The notes under the pieces were generated by a model. It did not search any database and was not told where the DNA came from. It was given only the letters and a program-made list of their open reading frames with translations. Positions 33,860 to 46,059 of a stretch of DNA of 64,000 nucleotides are shown here, one piece after another. The first letter of the stretch is position 1. Each line of letters begins with the position of its first letter. Both the position numbers and the translations under genes were made by a program. Location: positions 5,878,501 to 5,942,500 of the forward strand of contig OX465282.1 of the NCBI GenBank assembly GCA_949987705.1, given 5' to 3'. Origin of the DNA: Thereva unica. Its lineage: Eukaryota > Arthropoda > Insecta > Diptera > Therevidae.

Positions 33860-36490
33860 TTGGGTGGCATGGGATTATGTGGGGACCGCTTAATTTTAAT
33901 ACCTAAACTTTACGCAATGGTACACAACAATTTTCGGCACGATCAAAACGATCGGCCAGAACGCACCCTCGATGACTGAACTCAAAAGCCAATTTCCGGC
34001 ATCCGTATAGTTATAATTTAGCCTTAGAATAAAACAGAAACGTTAATATTTTGTTTTAAATAAAATAATACCAAAGTGTCGAGTTTTATTCATTCGGCGA
34101 AACCCACATGACTAAATACTCAAGGATAGCATGCGTAACATGGAGCCCTGGCATCGTAGTCAGGCACCCTGGAGCCTCTAGGCTACTGAAGCCAGGAATT
34201 ATACCAATAACCAAAACAAGATAGTCATTTGACTAATCAAGGCAGACAGACAATCACATTAGTTATGAAGCGCTTTGCAGGTGCTATATTTCTAGAACAC
34301 TCTCAAACTGCACCTGTCCTTTGCCTGTGTACTCCTACCCACTCTAGTGTAAAGGGGCCCTTATGCGATCTTCTTCAATATTCTCTTTTATGCAATGACA
34401 TCGCTTTATTTTTGAAGCTAAACAACCTACCCGAACATAATCAAATGAAGATATGGTTTGGTACTGGTACAAAACATCACACTTCTTCAAGCTGTATTTT
34501 AACACTTAAAAGTAAATTTATACCTACGAAGATTTCACCAGCGAATACTTTCCGCTTCATATAATATATTTAATTTTAAAATACTTAATTTACTTAATTC
34601 CTCCCATTTCTTTTACTGAAAACTGAATATAATTCGCAAATTTTGCTAAATAATAGTACTCAACTGCGCTGACCAGCATTTTCAAAAAAACATCTCAAAA
34701 TTTGAATGAAAATTAAAATGCTCAATATCATCGCAATCACATAAAAAACCCCAAAATCTACTAAAATTTTAAAATAAATAAACTAGGATTTTCTAAACTC
34801 ACCTTAAATACATACCTCAAAATTATTTAATAACCAAAAAAAACACAATTTTCTTTAACACAAAATTGTTCATAAATAATTATTTCCACTCTCACTGCAA
34901 CATCCTTTGACAATTGCAACAAAACCCTCCCCTTCTAGATTCCCCCATGGTTACTTAGCACTGGAGATGTACAGTTGTCATGGCAACCAGCGCCAGTTGC
35001 TCGGGGAAATTAGAACAATTTTAATGGCCGCCATTCATTATCGCCGAAATTAATGATGGCCGCCAGAATTGAGTTATTTTTAGTGAAGACTCAAATCTCA
35101 TATCGCATCTTAAATAACGAAATGTGTCTTCACTATTGATCCTTTTGACAAATGCTATTTCTTAGCGATTATTGGAAGTGAATTTTTATTTTAATGTTTT
35201 GTTTAGTGTTTTTCAAGGTTAAATTATCTGACAATTTTAAATATTAGTATAATTTAATACAGTGAAGTATTTTTTATTTATTTATTGGCAAAACTAGGCA
35301 TATTTAAGCTCTTAGCAGAAGAATGTAATAAATCTTTATGGTGTGAGTATAAAAAACAAAGAACTGGACTGTTATGTTTTTATTTATTACAAGTATTTAG
35401 ATTAGATCAAATAGATCTCATTGTTTCTTATATGATGCTTTATTTATTGATGGAGTTTCTGATCCATAATTGTTTAAATAAAACCGGCGTATCCCATGCA
35501 CTTTGAACTGAACTTTACGGTTGCCCTTAAGAACTTCTAAGGTAAGATATTCGATAAAAAAAAGGCTGCTACCAGGCAGTAGAATGAGATCCAACACTTT
35601 GAGCCTGTCCATGTAAGGTGGTAGACTTTAATAGCCATGCGAATGGTGTAGTTTTCTTTGATCAAAAAGAAGTAATTTCATCTGAATTGATTTAATCCTG
35701 TTGTTATTTACCAGCAGCCTATGATCTCACGCATATTCCAGAACAGGTCGGACTAGAGAACAGAGAAGAAAATGAAAGAAATTACGACGGTGGTCTATAT
35801 CTATTAGACACAAAAACCTGGATCCTTCTACGCAATACCGGCTTGAGGGAGGAGAACAACCCCGATGGTGGGTTTGGTTTTGCTATAATAGATAGGTAAA
35901 GGCGACAGTCCCAGCCAGGGAACCGAGGACGCGTACACAATTGACACATGTTAGCATGCTTGGAGTAACTCTAGATCCAGCCTATCATATTCTGAAAGAA
36001 AAGGCTACCAAATGACCGGTGTCTGATGCTTGCCATACTCGGACAACAGCAAAATGTCTTGTTGGTTGTCTCTCTGGCTTGTTCCTTTCTACAGGTGAGG
36101 GTGTTGTATGGGATTCTTAATCTATGATTGACACAAAGCTGTCGGTGTCCCTCCATAGGATCATTGGGAATCTCTGTTTGTTGTATTCAGGCAAGTGATC
36201 CTAGTCTTGGAGCATAATGTTGAAACACTCCAACTGGAGCCTGTTATTGAAAGGAAGTGCGTGGTAATATGTTCTCTTTTTCACACACAGCGTACAGTCT
36301 CCACTGGTTACCTACAAGATTTGCTCCTAGTCTGGCCAATTCATCTGATTTTTCCTTACCCTCAATGTTCCAATGAAGAGTGATCCATTACCTTGAGCCA
36401 AAGAAGAGAGCTCCACTGTCATCAACGTTATATTACGAAATCTGGGTTTAATTCTCCGATCGATCCGATGGCTTATTGGGGCGAAGTTTA
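33860..36490. other. intergenic, no recognisable gene
   Basis: AT-rich. Near 34140-34195 a GTAGCCTAGAGGC word on the minus strand might be an A-box remnant, but no B box follows. A 111-codon plus frame at 34229-34564 has no recognisable motif. Confidence 0.45.
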
Positions 36491-36494
36491 TTAA

Positions 36495-36639
36495 GGGTTG
36501 TCCATTAATTACGTGAGGCGTTTGGAGGAGGAGGTCGACCCAAATCTTATCCTATCTCACGTGGAAGAGGAAGGGGTCTCTGCAAATACATATCACCAAA
36601 CACCACCAAAATCACTTCACTTAATTAATGGACGACCCC
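36495..36639. mobile_element. 145-bp MITE with GGGTTGTCC ends
   Basis: The left end GGGTTGTCCATTAATTACGT faces the right end CACTTAATTAATGGACGACC, an inverted repeat of about 22 bp with a few mismatches. Both the end motif (G-rich start, then A/T, then TTACGT) and the general plan resemble the larger MITE at 29075, so they may be distant relatives. No duplication is seen. Confidence 0.65.
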
Positions 36640-37404
36640 GTACGTCTTTTACTAGAGCCTTGAGTACACTGGAACCAACCCTAAAAGCTCATTCTAGAGT
36701 CATTGTTCATAGTTCTTGTGGCCCAACGATGAATAATATCCTATAAGCTAAGGATATCTCTGATTTGCCTGTGCAGCAGGCCTATATAATGTTCTGACAT
36801 TCCACTTTGCGAATTTTATATTGCAGTTTCTTGAATCACTAATCCTGGAATGCTGCTAACGTTTTTGTCGTTCTGCCCCTCAAGTTTCGCTCAACCTACA
36901 GCAGGAGGACCGGTATCCGAAAATTTATATTCGGTCAGGCATAGGTGTTTTAGTTATATGTACCAAGTACCAGTTTTAAAAATGTTACTAGCCATTGATA
37001 TATTAAGGCGGAGTAAAATCGTGTCGTCACTTTCTTGCTGACGTCTGCTGGGTAGCCAACCGACGACGGACGTACCTAATGGTCGGGGGTATAGCCGGAG
37101 GTCCGCCTGGTAGTGGAATTAGGCGTAGGGCTAGCTTCAAGCCACTTAGGAGTAGGGTTCGTAATGTACAAGTCCAATATATACAAAATGTTATAGAATT
37201 CAAGCGAATAAGTAAATGATCCTTGTACGACGCGGAACGCAAAGAAGCTGTAGAGGCCAGAAATAAAAAAAGAAAAATATAATATAATAATATATACATA
37301 TTATGTACATCGAGAGACCGCCAAGGAGCTAGAAACTGAGATGCAGGGATTTCAGCAGCTACCACAGTGCTGCAAATTGAGAAACGAAAAAATGCTTGAA
37401 AAGC

Positions 37405-37665
37405 CTGAAGTAGAAGTCTCGAAAAACCTCGCTCTGGTACCACGACGTTTTCCTAGATTTGAGGTTGTTCTTATATATTAAAATGTTCCTCCGGGGGGAA
37501 TTACGATCTATCTATAGTTGAAGAGGAATTGAAAGCGCCAACTTCACCATTCCAGAGGGTCCTTTCCCACATCAACACCAGAATAGGGGCTTGTTGTCTC
37601 GATTTCGGCCACAAGAAATTCACAAGACACTCAGAAATTCGTCTATGGATATGGTATGTTAACAC
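37405..37665 (+). repeat. interspersed repeat R-A, copy 2
   Basis: This contains TCTGGTACCACGACGTTTTC, TTGAAAGCGCCAACTTCACC-like words and ACACTCAGAAATTCGTCTAT then GGTATGTTA in the same order as the minus-strand copy at 12490-12760. Divergence is considerable, so both are old. Confidence 0.75.
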
Positions 37666-37669
37666 TCGG

Positions 37670-38655
37670 CACAGAAACTGTTAGGGTTAGTCAACAATGC
37701 ACCAAAAATTTTCAGTAAGCCAACTTTTTCTTGTAGAATAGATCTGGGATCCCTATTTCACTAGTAGTCTCCGAGACGCCTGCCATTTTGGAGCAGACGG
37801 CACATAGTTGTACCCCTGGAGAGTATGTAAGCACTGCTCCTGCTATTTTATTGGTAGGTCCAGAAATCTTGTGCATAGAGGCAATATAGGCCAGGTCCGA
37901 TTCTTCGAGCCTCCACTAACTACAGCTCTGATTTTAGTTCGTCTGGAGAAGTTGGCAATGCAGAGTTCGTCGAGCTCTTCAAACTCGCTTAGTGATAAAC
38001 TCCCATAGCTCTTTATGCTGTTCGTTGTCATCGATCCAATCAAATGCATGTTTAACATATGGCACTAATATCTTTTTCTTCAAATAACACTAACTAGCAT
38101 CTCCCCTCCGTCACCCTCCATCCTATAAATAACTTTGTTACTTTTCATATAACCCATAAATCTCTGAAGGCTACATAAAATTACAATTTATTTCACTATA
38201 TTTTTTTATTTTTATTTTTTCTGTGCAATACTCTGCTTTAAAAGTCAACGATCTTTTAAGTACTTCTCTATTCAAGCTGGGACTTGTTGAACAAAACAAA
38301 AAAAAATACAAATCAACTAAAAACGATTTCTTGAAACATGAATTCATCGTAGTCACACATTTCTTGTGCTTAAATCGAAAAGTGTTGTTGCTGTATATCT
38401 TCTTTATTTTTTATATATGAAGTCTGGCTTAAAGGTGCCATTAGGCAGGCGCCTTCATGTATCCCACTGGCATAGAAAATATATTTAAAATGTCAAGGTA
38501 ACTGCTAACAACATCGCCTTCTTTAGCATATCATTAAAAAAAAACGTTTTTTGAACATGATTGAAATTTGTTTGTACCGATCGCGAAGAAAAAAATATAT
38601 AAAAGGAGAAATAGTTGCGATTTCTGCCAAATAAAGAATAAGTACGCCCACGATC
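37670..38655. other. intergenic, no recognisable gene
   Basis: No supportable feature. Confidence 0.4.
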
Positions 38656-38659
38656 AACA

Positions 38660-39136
38660 TCAGTCATCGATCATGTCTTCAGGTATAGAAGGAAAAAGTT
38701 TGGTTAAGTCTTCTGCTTTTTTTTGGGAAGGAGGTAATGTAGTTTTTGGTGAGGTTGTGGCCTGGAAAAGTCTAGATTTTTTGCGAGATTTTATGAAAAT
38801 AGAAACTCGATCGAGCATGATCGAGCCACTGATCTTCACTATAGTTATCGCCCCCTTTGGTATGGTATTTGAAGCTCTTATCAATAAATACCGTTCCATA
38901 CTATCGGCTACCAATATCGATTGATCTTTTCGCTGAAGATCATCTCTCTTTCGTCTGTCGTGACGTGACATAATAAGAAAATACCGCATCACGACTTTAG
39001 ACTGACCCGCAGCAACTTTGCCATTTTTCGAATTCGTCGTAATAGCGGAGCCCAGCACCTCTCGATCTTTAGATCTAGTCGTCCGATCTTTGTTCTTTAT
39101 TTTTTTTATTTGTGTTGTTGTTGTTTGCTTCTTCAT
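38660..39136 (-). CDS. hypothetical 158-codon frame
   Basis: This is the longest frame in the window with no transposon resemblance. The predicted product is very basic at the N terminus (KKIKNKDRTTRSKDREV), has a hydrophobic-basic middle and a weakly acidic end (DLTKLFPSIPEDMIDD). I recognise no domain. Upstream on the minus strand there is a TATATA-rich stretch (about 39190-39215) that could be a promoter, but these are common in AT-rich DNA. Overlapping frames of about 74 and 118 codons on the other strand show that open frames are easy to get here. It may not be a gene. Confidence 0.2.
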   Translation of the reverse strand: MKKQTTTTQIKKIKNKDRTTRSKDREVLGSAITTNSKNGKVAAGQSKVVMRYFLIMSRHDRRKRDDLQRKDQSILVADSMERYLLIRASNTIPKGAITIVKISGSIMLDRVSIFIKSRKKSRLFQATTSPKTTLPPSQKKAEDLTKLFPSIPEDMIDD

Positions 39137-39249
39137 CGATTATTTGATTCGATTAGTGGTCGCCGCTGCCGCCACCGCGCTACAGGACGGGTTATATACA
39201 CCATATATAGATGAAGAATACCCCATACAATCATTCCAATAGTCTATAC

Positions 39250-40385
39250 AAGTTGTTCCTCTTCAGCTGCTGCGCCTTTTATCTATGCCTGGGCTTTATA
39301 CATAGTATCTCTTACCAGCTCCGGCCATAGTTGCTGAGCTCAGCCTTGGCGCGGACAACTTTTGTTTTTTAAAATATTCATCAAAATGCTTCTGCCACAA
39401 TCGTTACCTGTGGGGAATTATAGCAAGGTATATACAGAGGCGAAGAAGAAGAAATATAGCAATAAAAAAAAAATAAAGATCGACTTTAAAATATATATAA
39501 AATAGAAAGACACACAAAAAAAACGAAGCAAAATGTGTGATCCGCTACATTAATAAGAAACGCGGAACCACTGATGATACGGCACTTCCTTAAGTGTTAA
39601 AGGTGAACTGCGGCACTCTGTATATTTTTTTTCTGGGGATCGTTAGATTTTTTTTTTGAGATCTATCTCAAACGAACGGACTTTTACGGTACAGTATTTA
39701 AATGTCAAATGTCTACGGCTTCATTATTGTTACTTTATTATTTTTCTTTATATATATTTTTTATTTTTACTTTTTTCGATAAAAGTAATTTTTAAATTAT
39801 GATAATACGGAACTTTTTCTTTGGTATTTTGTTTATTTTGGGATTGGGGTTTTTTTAAAAATAGAAACTGTCACTCGGATGTTTTGGAATTTTACTTTTT
39901 TTTTTTTTAATTTTGGAACGTTTTTTTTTCTTAATTACATCTCTTACTTAATATCCAAGTATGGTTTTTGAGAAAGTGACCTACCATAAAATATATATAG
40001 AGATGAGAGTGAGAGAGTGAATTAGTTTCTGCTATCAATTTTAACAGTTCATTTGCTTTAACGAGAAAGTAAACTAATTTAAGAGTGTTAGAGAGTAAAA
40101 GACGTATACTCCTAAGTGATGAATTGTTATTTTACAGAAGGATTAAGGATTACTAAGAGTTTCGAAAGTATGTATGATAAACTAATAAGAAGGTAATCAT
40201 CCTACTTGCTTCCGAAGAGGAAATCCTTTTCACTAGTTCTGTTCACCACTTCGCATGGTTACTTGAGTTTAATACCCCTCATTATGCCTCTTCAGTTTCT
40301 CATAAGGACCCTATGAGGCAAACCTCATTACAAATGAAATGGGAACGATTTAGTTTTTGTTCTTCCATTGCTTTATATTTCATAA
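39250..40385. other. intergenic, T-rich, no recognisable gene
   Basis: Several T or A runs; nothing supportable. Confidence 0.45.
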
Positions 40386-40390
40386 AACTA

Positions 40391-40500
40391 TGTTGGTGTC
40401 ATTTAACATACTCAATAGACCGCTTCTGGTTCGATTACAGAGGTCAAGCAGCATTGGACTTGATAAATACTCAGCAGGGGGCCGCATTGGTACAACGACA
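40391..40500 (+). mobile_element. 5S-rRNA-like SINE copy 4
   Basis: It contains ACATACTCAATAGACCGC, GGTTCGATTACAGAGGTCAA, GCAGCATTGGACTTGAT and AAATACTCAGCAGGGGGCCG. It is more diverged than copies 1-3 in the C box, but the order and spacing are kept. About 60 bases upstream a CATTGCTTTATATTTCA word resembles the flank of copy 3. Confidence 0.6.
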
Positions 40501-40682
40501 GCTTTAGATATCTTTATAAAGCCTTAGACACCAGCGCAATTAATACTCACATAATATCCATGCCGAAACTCTCAAATTTGTCGGCCTTTTTTTGTTACTC
40601 GGGATCGGGTAGCAATGATTTTTCCTCAAGGGTACCAAATGGGGCATATCTCATGACGAGGCGCGAATAAGACAAAGCTTTA

Positions 40683-41178
40683 GGCTGCTTACACACCAAA
40701 CTCGACATCGACATGACACGACGAAATTCGACAACATTTTTCTGTCGCGACACACATCTATTCTTATCATTAAGCGAGTCTATTCACACTGAATTCGACA
40801 TCGACACGACACGACAAGATTTTCTGTTGTGACACCCATTTATTCTTATTATTAAACGAGTGTATTCACACTGAATTCGACATCGACACGACACGACAGA
40901 ACTCGACAGAACTCGACAAGGAAAAAAACCGTTATCGACGAAGGGCTTCACATTCAAATCAGTTTATATCCACTGAAGGCGACACGAGGAAAAACGTCGA
41001 ACGACAACTTTCGACACGTCGAGTACTTATGCAGTGACTTTCGTTGTGTCGAGTGGTTCTGGTTGTCGAATGGTGTCGAGGTGTCGAATTTGGTGTGTAC
41101 GAAGATTCGACAAAAATTTTTTTGTCGATGGACGTTTTGTAATGTCGTGTCGATGTCGAGTTTGGTGTGTAAGCAGCC
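40683..41178. mobile_element. Harbinger/Tourist-like MITE rich in GACACGAC repeats
   Basis: The ends GGCTGCTTACACACCAAACT and AGTTTGGTGTGTAAGCAGCC are complementary: the match continues into CGACATCGACA/TGTCGATGTCG. TTA lies immediately outside both ends (40680-40682 and 41179-41181), the usual target duplication of PIF/Harbinger elements. The left half contains about three tandem units that include ACTCGACATCGAC and the next ACGACACGAC (near 40700, 40795 and 40868). There is no coding capacity. The superfamily is inferred from the TTA duplication and GG-starting ends. Confidence 0.8.
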
Positions 41179-41316
41179 TTAGATGCCCTCTGTTTGCCTT
41201 ATAAGGTAATTCACACGGGGTTCACATAAAGCTCGCCTCATAGCAGCCTTATGTCCAAAATGCAAGTCGAGCATAACCCCATAACCAAAAGTTTTAAAAC
41301 CACATAACTCAACCGA

Positions 41317-41564
41317 CAATTGAACGCCATGTTTCAAGAAGGGCACTTACGCCCGAGGCCCGGTATACTGGCATGGGTCGAGCGGCTAGCCTACCTGCCC
41401 CCCCCCCCCCCCACTCTCTTTCGCTCGACATTGTCAAGTCCGGCGCTTGACGCCTGATTTTCGAGCGAAAGAGAGTGGGGAGGCAGGTAGGCTAGCCGCT
41501 CGACCTATGCCAGTAGACCGGACCTCGGGCGTAAGTGCCCTTCTTGAAACATGGGGTTCAATTG
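41317..41564. repeat. 248-bp palindromic (foldback) element
   Basis: The left arm 41317-41428 and right arm 41461-41564 are reverse complements over more than 100 bp with few mismatches. Matching words include CATGTTTCAAGAAGGGCACT, TACGCCCGAGG, GGTCGAGCGGCTAGCCTACC and ACTCTCTTTCGCTCGA. The left arm has a C15 run (41398-41412) where the right arm has only a short run. The loop is about 32 bp. Confidence 0.85.
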
Positions 41565-41756
41565 ATAAATAAATTGACATATCGACTTTTTACGTTTTAG
41601 CGGTTATCTATTCACGTACTCCCCACAATGATTATTCTCCGCCGTTCCTGAGCATACTTGTACAAGTACGTATCTGCCAACCTTCACGTCCAATCGACCA
41701 TAATAATCTAAGTAGCTAAGGTTTCAATTTGAGACTGAATAGAACTTAAAAAAAGA

Positions 41757-41805
41757 ACTCATACAACATCCAAGAGTTCACTGCCCTCTCCTCATTCATC
41801 CTTCT
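41757..41805 (+). repeat. small LINE family C tail fragment
   Basis: CATACAACATCCAAGAGTTC matches the SYNIQEF codons near the C terminus of the LINE at 13960-16490. It is only about 40 bp, so the link is tentative. Confidence 0.35.
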
Positions 41806-41839
41806 TGAGATTTGTAAATTTGCATACTAGGAAGGGTGC

Positions 41840-41905
41840 GCCACCTAGACCTTCGGTATTTCAACATTGAATAACTCCGTCATGATTTAGCCGATTTTAA
41901 CAAGT
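41840..41905. repeat. interspersed repeat R-C, copy 1
   Basis: The words ACCTTCGGTATTTCAACATT, GAATAACTCCGTCATG and TAGCCGATTTT recur at 48455-48515 with a few changes. It may be terminal sequence of a DNA transposon, perhaps the one whose transposase remnant follows at 42090. Confidence 0.55.
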
Positions 41906-42089
41906 GAGCAGGAATTATTTAGGATATTCTGTACCATTTATTTTAAATGAGTTTTTGAATATAATGTGGATTAAATTACCTCTATTCGATGCGCAAAAGC
42001 AGCTGTTTTCAGGCGTTATAACCGCTAGTTCGGCTCGTATGTTAGCTTTGATTTCGTCAATGGTCTTCAGCTTGCTGGCATAAACTTTT

Positions 42090-42720
42090 CTTTTGCAAGA
42101 ACTTCATCGCCTTGTGCCGGGTGTGCCGTTTGTTGAAAAATGGTTCGTCAGACTTTTTTCACGTGTTTTCGGACACATAAAGTGCACCAACATCCAACGA
42201 CAACGTACTTCCTCGAGTGTTTCTCGGACTTTGAAGAAATATGGTCCAATGATGGTTTTTCAGCATACTCCACCCAAACAGTGGATTCCTCGTCATTCAG
42301 TGGTGTTTCGAGAATGACGTGTGGGTTTTCTGTTTTCTAAATTCGACATTTTTTAGTGACTCCGCCAGAGAGTGTAAAATGAGCTTCCTTCGTCATCAAA
42401 ATGTTGTCCCAAAAATCGGCTCGTCATCGACCATTCTTGCGACAGTATGCATATTGCCGACTTGTTCATTGGCAACAATCAGAGTAAGTTGTACTTTATA
42501 TGGGAAGATAGGAAGATCTTGCTTCATAATCCTCTTTTGAGTCGTTCCACTCACGTTTAACTGCTTAGATCGGCGGCGATACGACATATTTCGATTATCG
42601 GAAACACTGTCTATTTACCCCTTCATCAACTTTGCGGACAAGGTCCAATGGGACGCTGAGAAAAACGTCGATAAAATCATCCACGCCCCATTGTTCATGT
42701 GATGTATGTACATTTATTAT
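42090..42720 (-). pseudogene. Tc/mariner-type transposase remnant
   Basis: On the minus strand a helix-turn-helix stretch (RRRSKQLNVSGTTQKRIMKQ) is followed by DLPIFPYKVQLT and VDDEPIF, then ADFWDNILMTKEAHFTLSGG, which carries the second catalytic acidic residue region of this DDE family (usually SDEAHF, here TKEAHF, so the aspartate is lost). Next come CRI, a stop, KTENPHVILETPL and STVWVEYAEKP. The order fits the Tc3-like/mariner-related transposases common in arthropods. An in-frame stop and the damaged catalytic motif make it a pseudogene, and the C-terminal third is not clear. Confidence 0.75.
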
Positions 42721-42821
42721 TGTAAATCGATATGGTATGGCTTGTCATACGTTCTTTCACATCTGTTTATAGTTCTGGCAAGGGGCAACACTAGTTGTTG
42801 AAGTGAAGACTTGTCCCGAGC

Positions 42822-42985
42822 TCCGTATACGTATACGGTCAAAATCTGAGACTTCCCAATTCGATTTCCATCACAAGCTATAAGAATCTAATTGAAGAGT
42901 CAGAATTCAGAAATCAAATGCAGAACATTAATGTAATAAATTCACGACAACCCGTTCAAAAGGATGTTCAGGATGCCGATGGGCA
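42822..42985 (+). pseudogene. second Gypsy integrase tail fragment
   Basis: At the DNA level this follows the remnant at 33460-33610: TCAAAATCTGAGACTTCCCA, a CATCACAAG word, AGTCAGAATTC, AATGCAGAACATTAA and CGACAACCCGTTCAAAAGGA appear in the same order. It has an extra deletion where the other copy has the CTCTCTCGCCTTCGTTC part. It is not translatable. Confidence 0.65.
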
Positions 42986-42989
42986 AACG

Positions 42990-43785
42990 TTGATTTTTTT
43001 CTTCAAATGGCATAAATCGGCAAACACTCAATCGACCCATAGCAGATGATTGGGACCTAGAACAAACCCCTTAAATTCCCTTAGCTCACCGGAAGGCTCC
43101 CATCAACTTCCTTTACAATATTCTTCTACAAATTTATCACTCTGAAACAAACTTTGGTGTTATGGGAGCAGAGGGACCCAGCTCGAAGGGAAGAAGAAGA
43201 TAAATGTCGCGCACACATATTTGTTCTAGATCTAGCTTAATCATCTATGCTTAGTGGTAATCGTATCTTACACAGATGGCTATGGGACATGTGTTTATGC
43301 AGAGTTTAAGTAAGTTCGGCTCGGGCACCCTAGCACAATCTTTCGGCCAGAAGAGTATGCTAACTTAGCAAACCTATCTCTTTGACGCTTCGTCCGTATT
43401 ACCTTGAGGTATTGGTAGGGCGTCCGCGAATCCGATGGGGAGACGTAGCCTTATCACATCCTTTTACATACCTTATCTGTCTACCAACCCGGACCCAACC
43501 CGATTCACTAGCAGCCATCTCCGTGACCCTATTACTGGCAAATGGTTTAAACTTGTTGGGATGTTGTCATATCCACGACGGAACAATAGTGGAATCTGCC
43601 TATGCCACGACTTCATGATTATTAGACTGAATGAAGAGTTGGAACTGCTTAATTAACTTCGATAATAACATACATAGATAGTTGCTAACGATGATGATGA
43701 GGCTACAGTCAGGACGGAACTAGACTTTAGAGGTAGCTTCTGACTACATAGCTCGAACCGGCAACTGCTGTAACTACCGAAGGCA
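42990..43785. other. intergenic, no recognisable gene
   Basis: A frame at 43382 contains VGRPRIRWGD, a phrase like the end of some LINE proteins, but no neighbouring blocks support it. Confidence 0.35.
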
Positions 43786-43789
43786 ATGG

Positions 43790-43905
43790 AGGGTATTTAT
43801 TTACGTAGAAAAGCGAAGAAACTGGTGCTTTACAGAATCGACCCACAAGCCTCTATAATGGTAGTTGGGTACCTTCACCCCTAGACTACCGAGAGCGTAA
43901 CTTCT
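43790..43905 (-). mobile_element. tRNA-derived SINE copy (family T, copy 3)
   Basis: On the minus strand, CTCGGTAGTCTAGGGGTGAA then GTACCCAACTACC and CTTGTGGGTCGATTCTG give an A box and B box at tRNA-like spacing, as in the other family T copies. Confidence 0.6.
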
Positions 43906-43909
43906 TCAA

Positions 43910-45945
43910 CAATTGATGCAAGCATATGCAAATAAGTATATTTTTTTCTCATGATTTTTCACTTAGTACTTACAATGCAGTTTTAATTCAACAATGAACT
44001 AAAAAGAAGTTGTTATAGCAAGGTCTCTCGCTCTCAAAAACTACTGAAAAGAACTACCTACAAAAACAAAAACCATATAGCAATTTTGTCGGTAATCGAA
44101 ACGTATTCAAATAGTCACAAGATTAGCTCAAAGATTAGTTGCTGTTGTATGTTTTTTTTTTTGTTACCTTACATTCTCTTAGTATAAATGATTAAAGATT
44201 CCCATCACGATTCTCACACCTTTTCCGCTATTCGTGGATGGGTAGGCGATAAGGTCTCATCATTAAATTCAATGTTCCTCTTCTGTTGGCGGCGGTGCTT
44301 CTTCTTCTTCTTCTCTTTTACTAGCACTTTCAAACTTTCAATGACTTTTTCCCAACTATCATATTCCCCGTACGTCTCTCCGCTTAGATGCATCAAGATG
44401 TCGAGAGAGCCTTACCTATGCAGGTGCGGATCACACGAACAAAAAGTCAGTGAACTTCTTTAGTTTTTTTTTAGTTCGTTCGTGTATGCGCTATAACTCT
44501 TCTAGTTTATCTAATTAATATGCAATTCGTATCTTATACTATATGGTATGGATACTTCGGCTGTGGCACAGGTACCCACCCCCGCCGTTCAATTAGAAAC
44601 TAGATGGGGCACAAAACGTACGAAATTCTTAATTTTTGTTTCATTGTTTTTGCCCATATGTCATTGATGATGAAAAAGGAAAAATTTTCGCTGGTTTTTA
44701 GGATTAAGAAATTTTTAAAGTAATTTTTGTCGCCTCTCTTAAGCAAAGCTGAAAAAAGTGATGAAAGAAGAAGCATGAGGTAAGAAAATAATAATGAATT
44801 TTCATCTTATATATATTCATGAAATTTTCATACAAATGATTTTAAAATTAATGATTTTGTTGAACAAATTTTTTGTTTTTTTGTTTTATGCAAATCTTTT
44901 TTGTCATCCAAGATTTTGTGGTGCCACATATCCTCATAAGATATTCAGAGTTGTTCCAATGACGTTGTTTCACTTTTGTGTAAATCTCGCGCGCACGTGA
45001 TATCGTTTCTAATATATCGCCCATCCACTATCCACCTTCCACCGTCCACGATCATTCCGTTTAGTTTTTGATATTTCGTTAAAAATCATGTTCCTATCAC
45101 CATAGGTCAGATTTATATCAAATTTTACAATGATAAACATTTTTCACTAAGAATTTATCTTTTATTTATTTTTTCTTTTGTATTTTTTCCCGAGATGGTT
45201 TTGTTTAAATTTTTGTCTTTTGTTTCACTAATTTTAAAAACAAAACGATCATTATCATCATATCATATCACATTATTGACCTTCAGCAGGGTTTTTATCC
45301 TAAATTAGTGTTTTTGGATAGTATATAAATAAATATTATCATTGCGATAAAATTCACAATAAAGGAAATATAAACATCGGTCATGGTTATTGATAAGAAA
45401 TGATGATATGTATTTTTTTAGGTCATTCCATTGAATAAAATATTTTTATTGTTATTAAATGAATATGCATAGAGACTATATATCGTTATGCTTAATGGTA
45501 GATACTTTTAATGTGAACATGTGAGTGAAATTTAGCTAAATCAAAGCGCTTTTGTTTTTTATATAAATATAAATATATTTTTTTCATCATTGTAACACTC
45601 CCAATAACACACACACTCGGGGTGAAAATTTATTAATTAACATTTTTATTTGCAAAAATTTCTATCCATGACCTGATGGAGGAATTATTGTAACAATATT
45701 ATTGTGTTTGACATAAGATAATACAAAGATTAAAGAAGAATTGTGTAATAATATTTGATTTTTTATGAATACAGCGGGGTCAATCTTGAACAATGTTAAA
45801 CTAAAATATTTATGTGATGAACAGAAGATGGCTTCCTCGCTTATTATGTCTTTGCAAGATGGCAAGAGATAGGGCGGTGAAATACCTACTAAATTACTAA
45901 AGAAGTCAAAAAACATATAATGTTATCTATGAGGCACAAACTGAA
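43910..45945. other. intergenic, AT-rich, no recognisable gene
   Basis: No supportable gene. Frames of 60-91 codons near 44188-44463 lie on both strands over TTC/GAA-rich sequence and look like by-products. Confidence 0.45.
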
Positions 45946-45949
45946 AATA

Positions 45950-46045
45950 AGAAAAACCATGGCGCAGAGTTGGTCCACCACGAATATCTAGGACGATAGT
46001 TGTGCACCTTTGCTCCTATTCTACGGAGACCGGTAATAACAAATT
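45950..46045 (-). mobile_element. tRNA-derived SINE copy (family T, copy 4), degenerate
   Basis: The minus strand reads GGTCTCCGTAGAATAGGAGC, AAAGGTGCACAAC and ATTCGTGGTGGACCAACTCT, then GCGCCATGG. The A box is weak and the B box altered, but the word order and the CTCTGCG.CATGG downstream match copy 1. Confidence 0.45.
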
Positions 46046-46059
46046 AATCTCTTTTCTAT

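Noticed and set aside
36195..36383. LINE C-terminal fragment
   Set aside because: A loose pattern resembles CR1/Jockey tails, but no two blocks occur in order.
43382..43618. LINE C terminus suggested by VGRPRIRWGD
   Set aside because: No neighbouring LINE blocks in any frame within several hundred bases.
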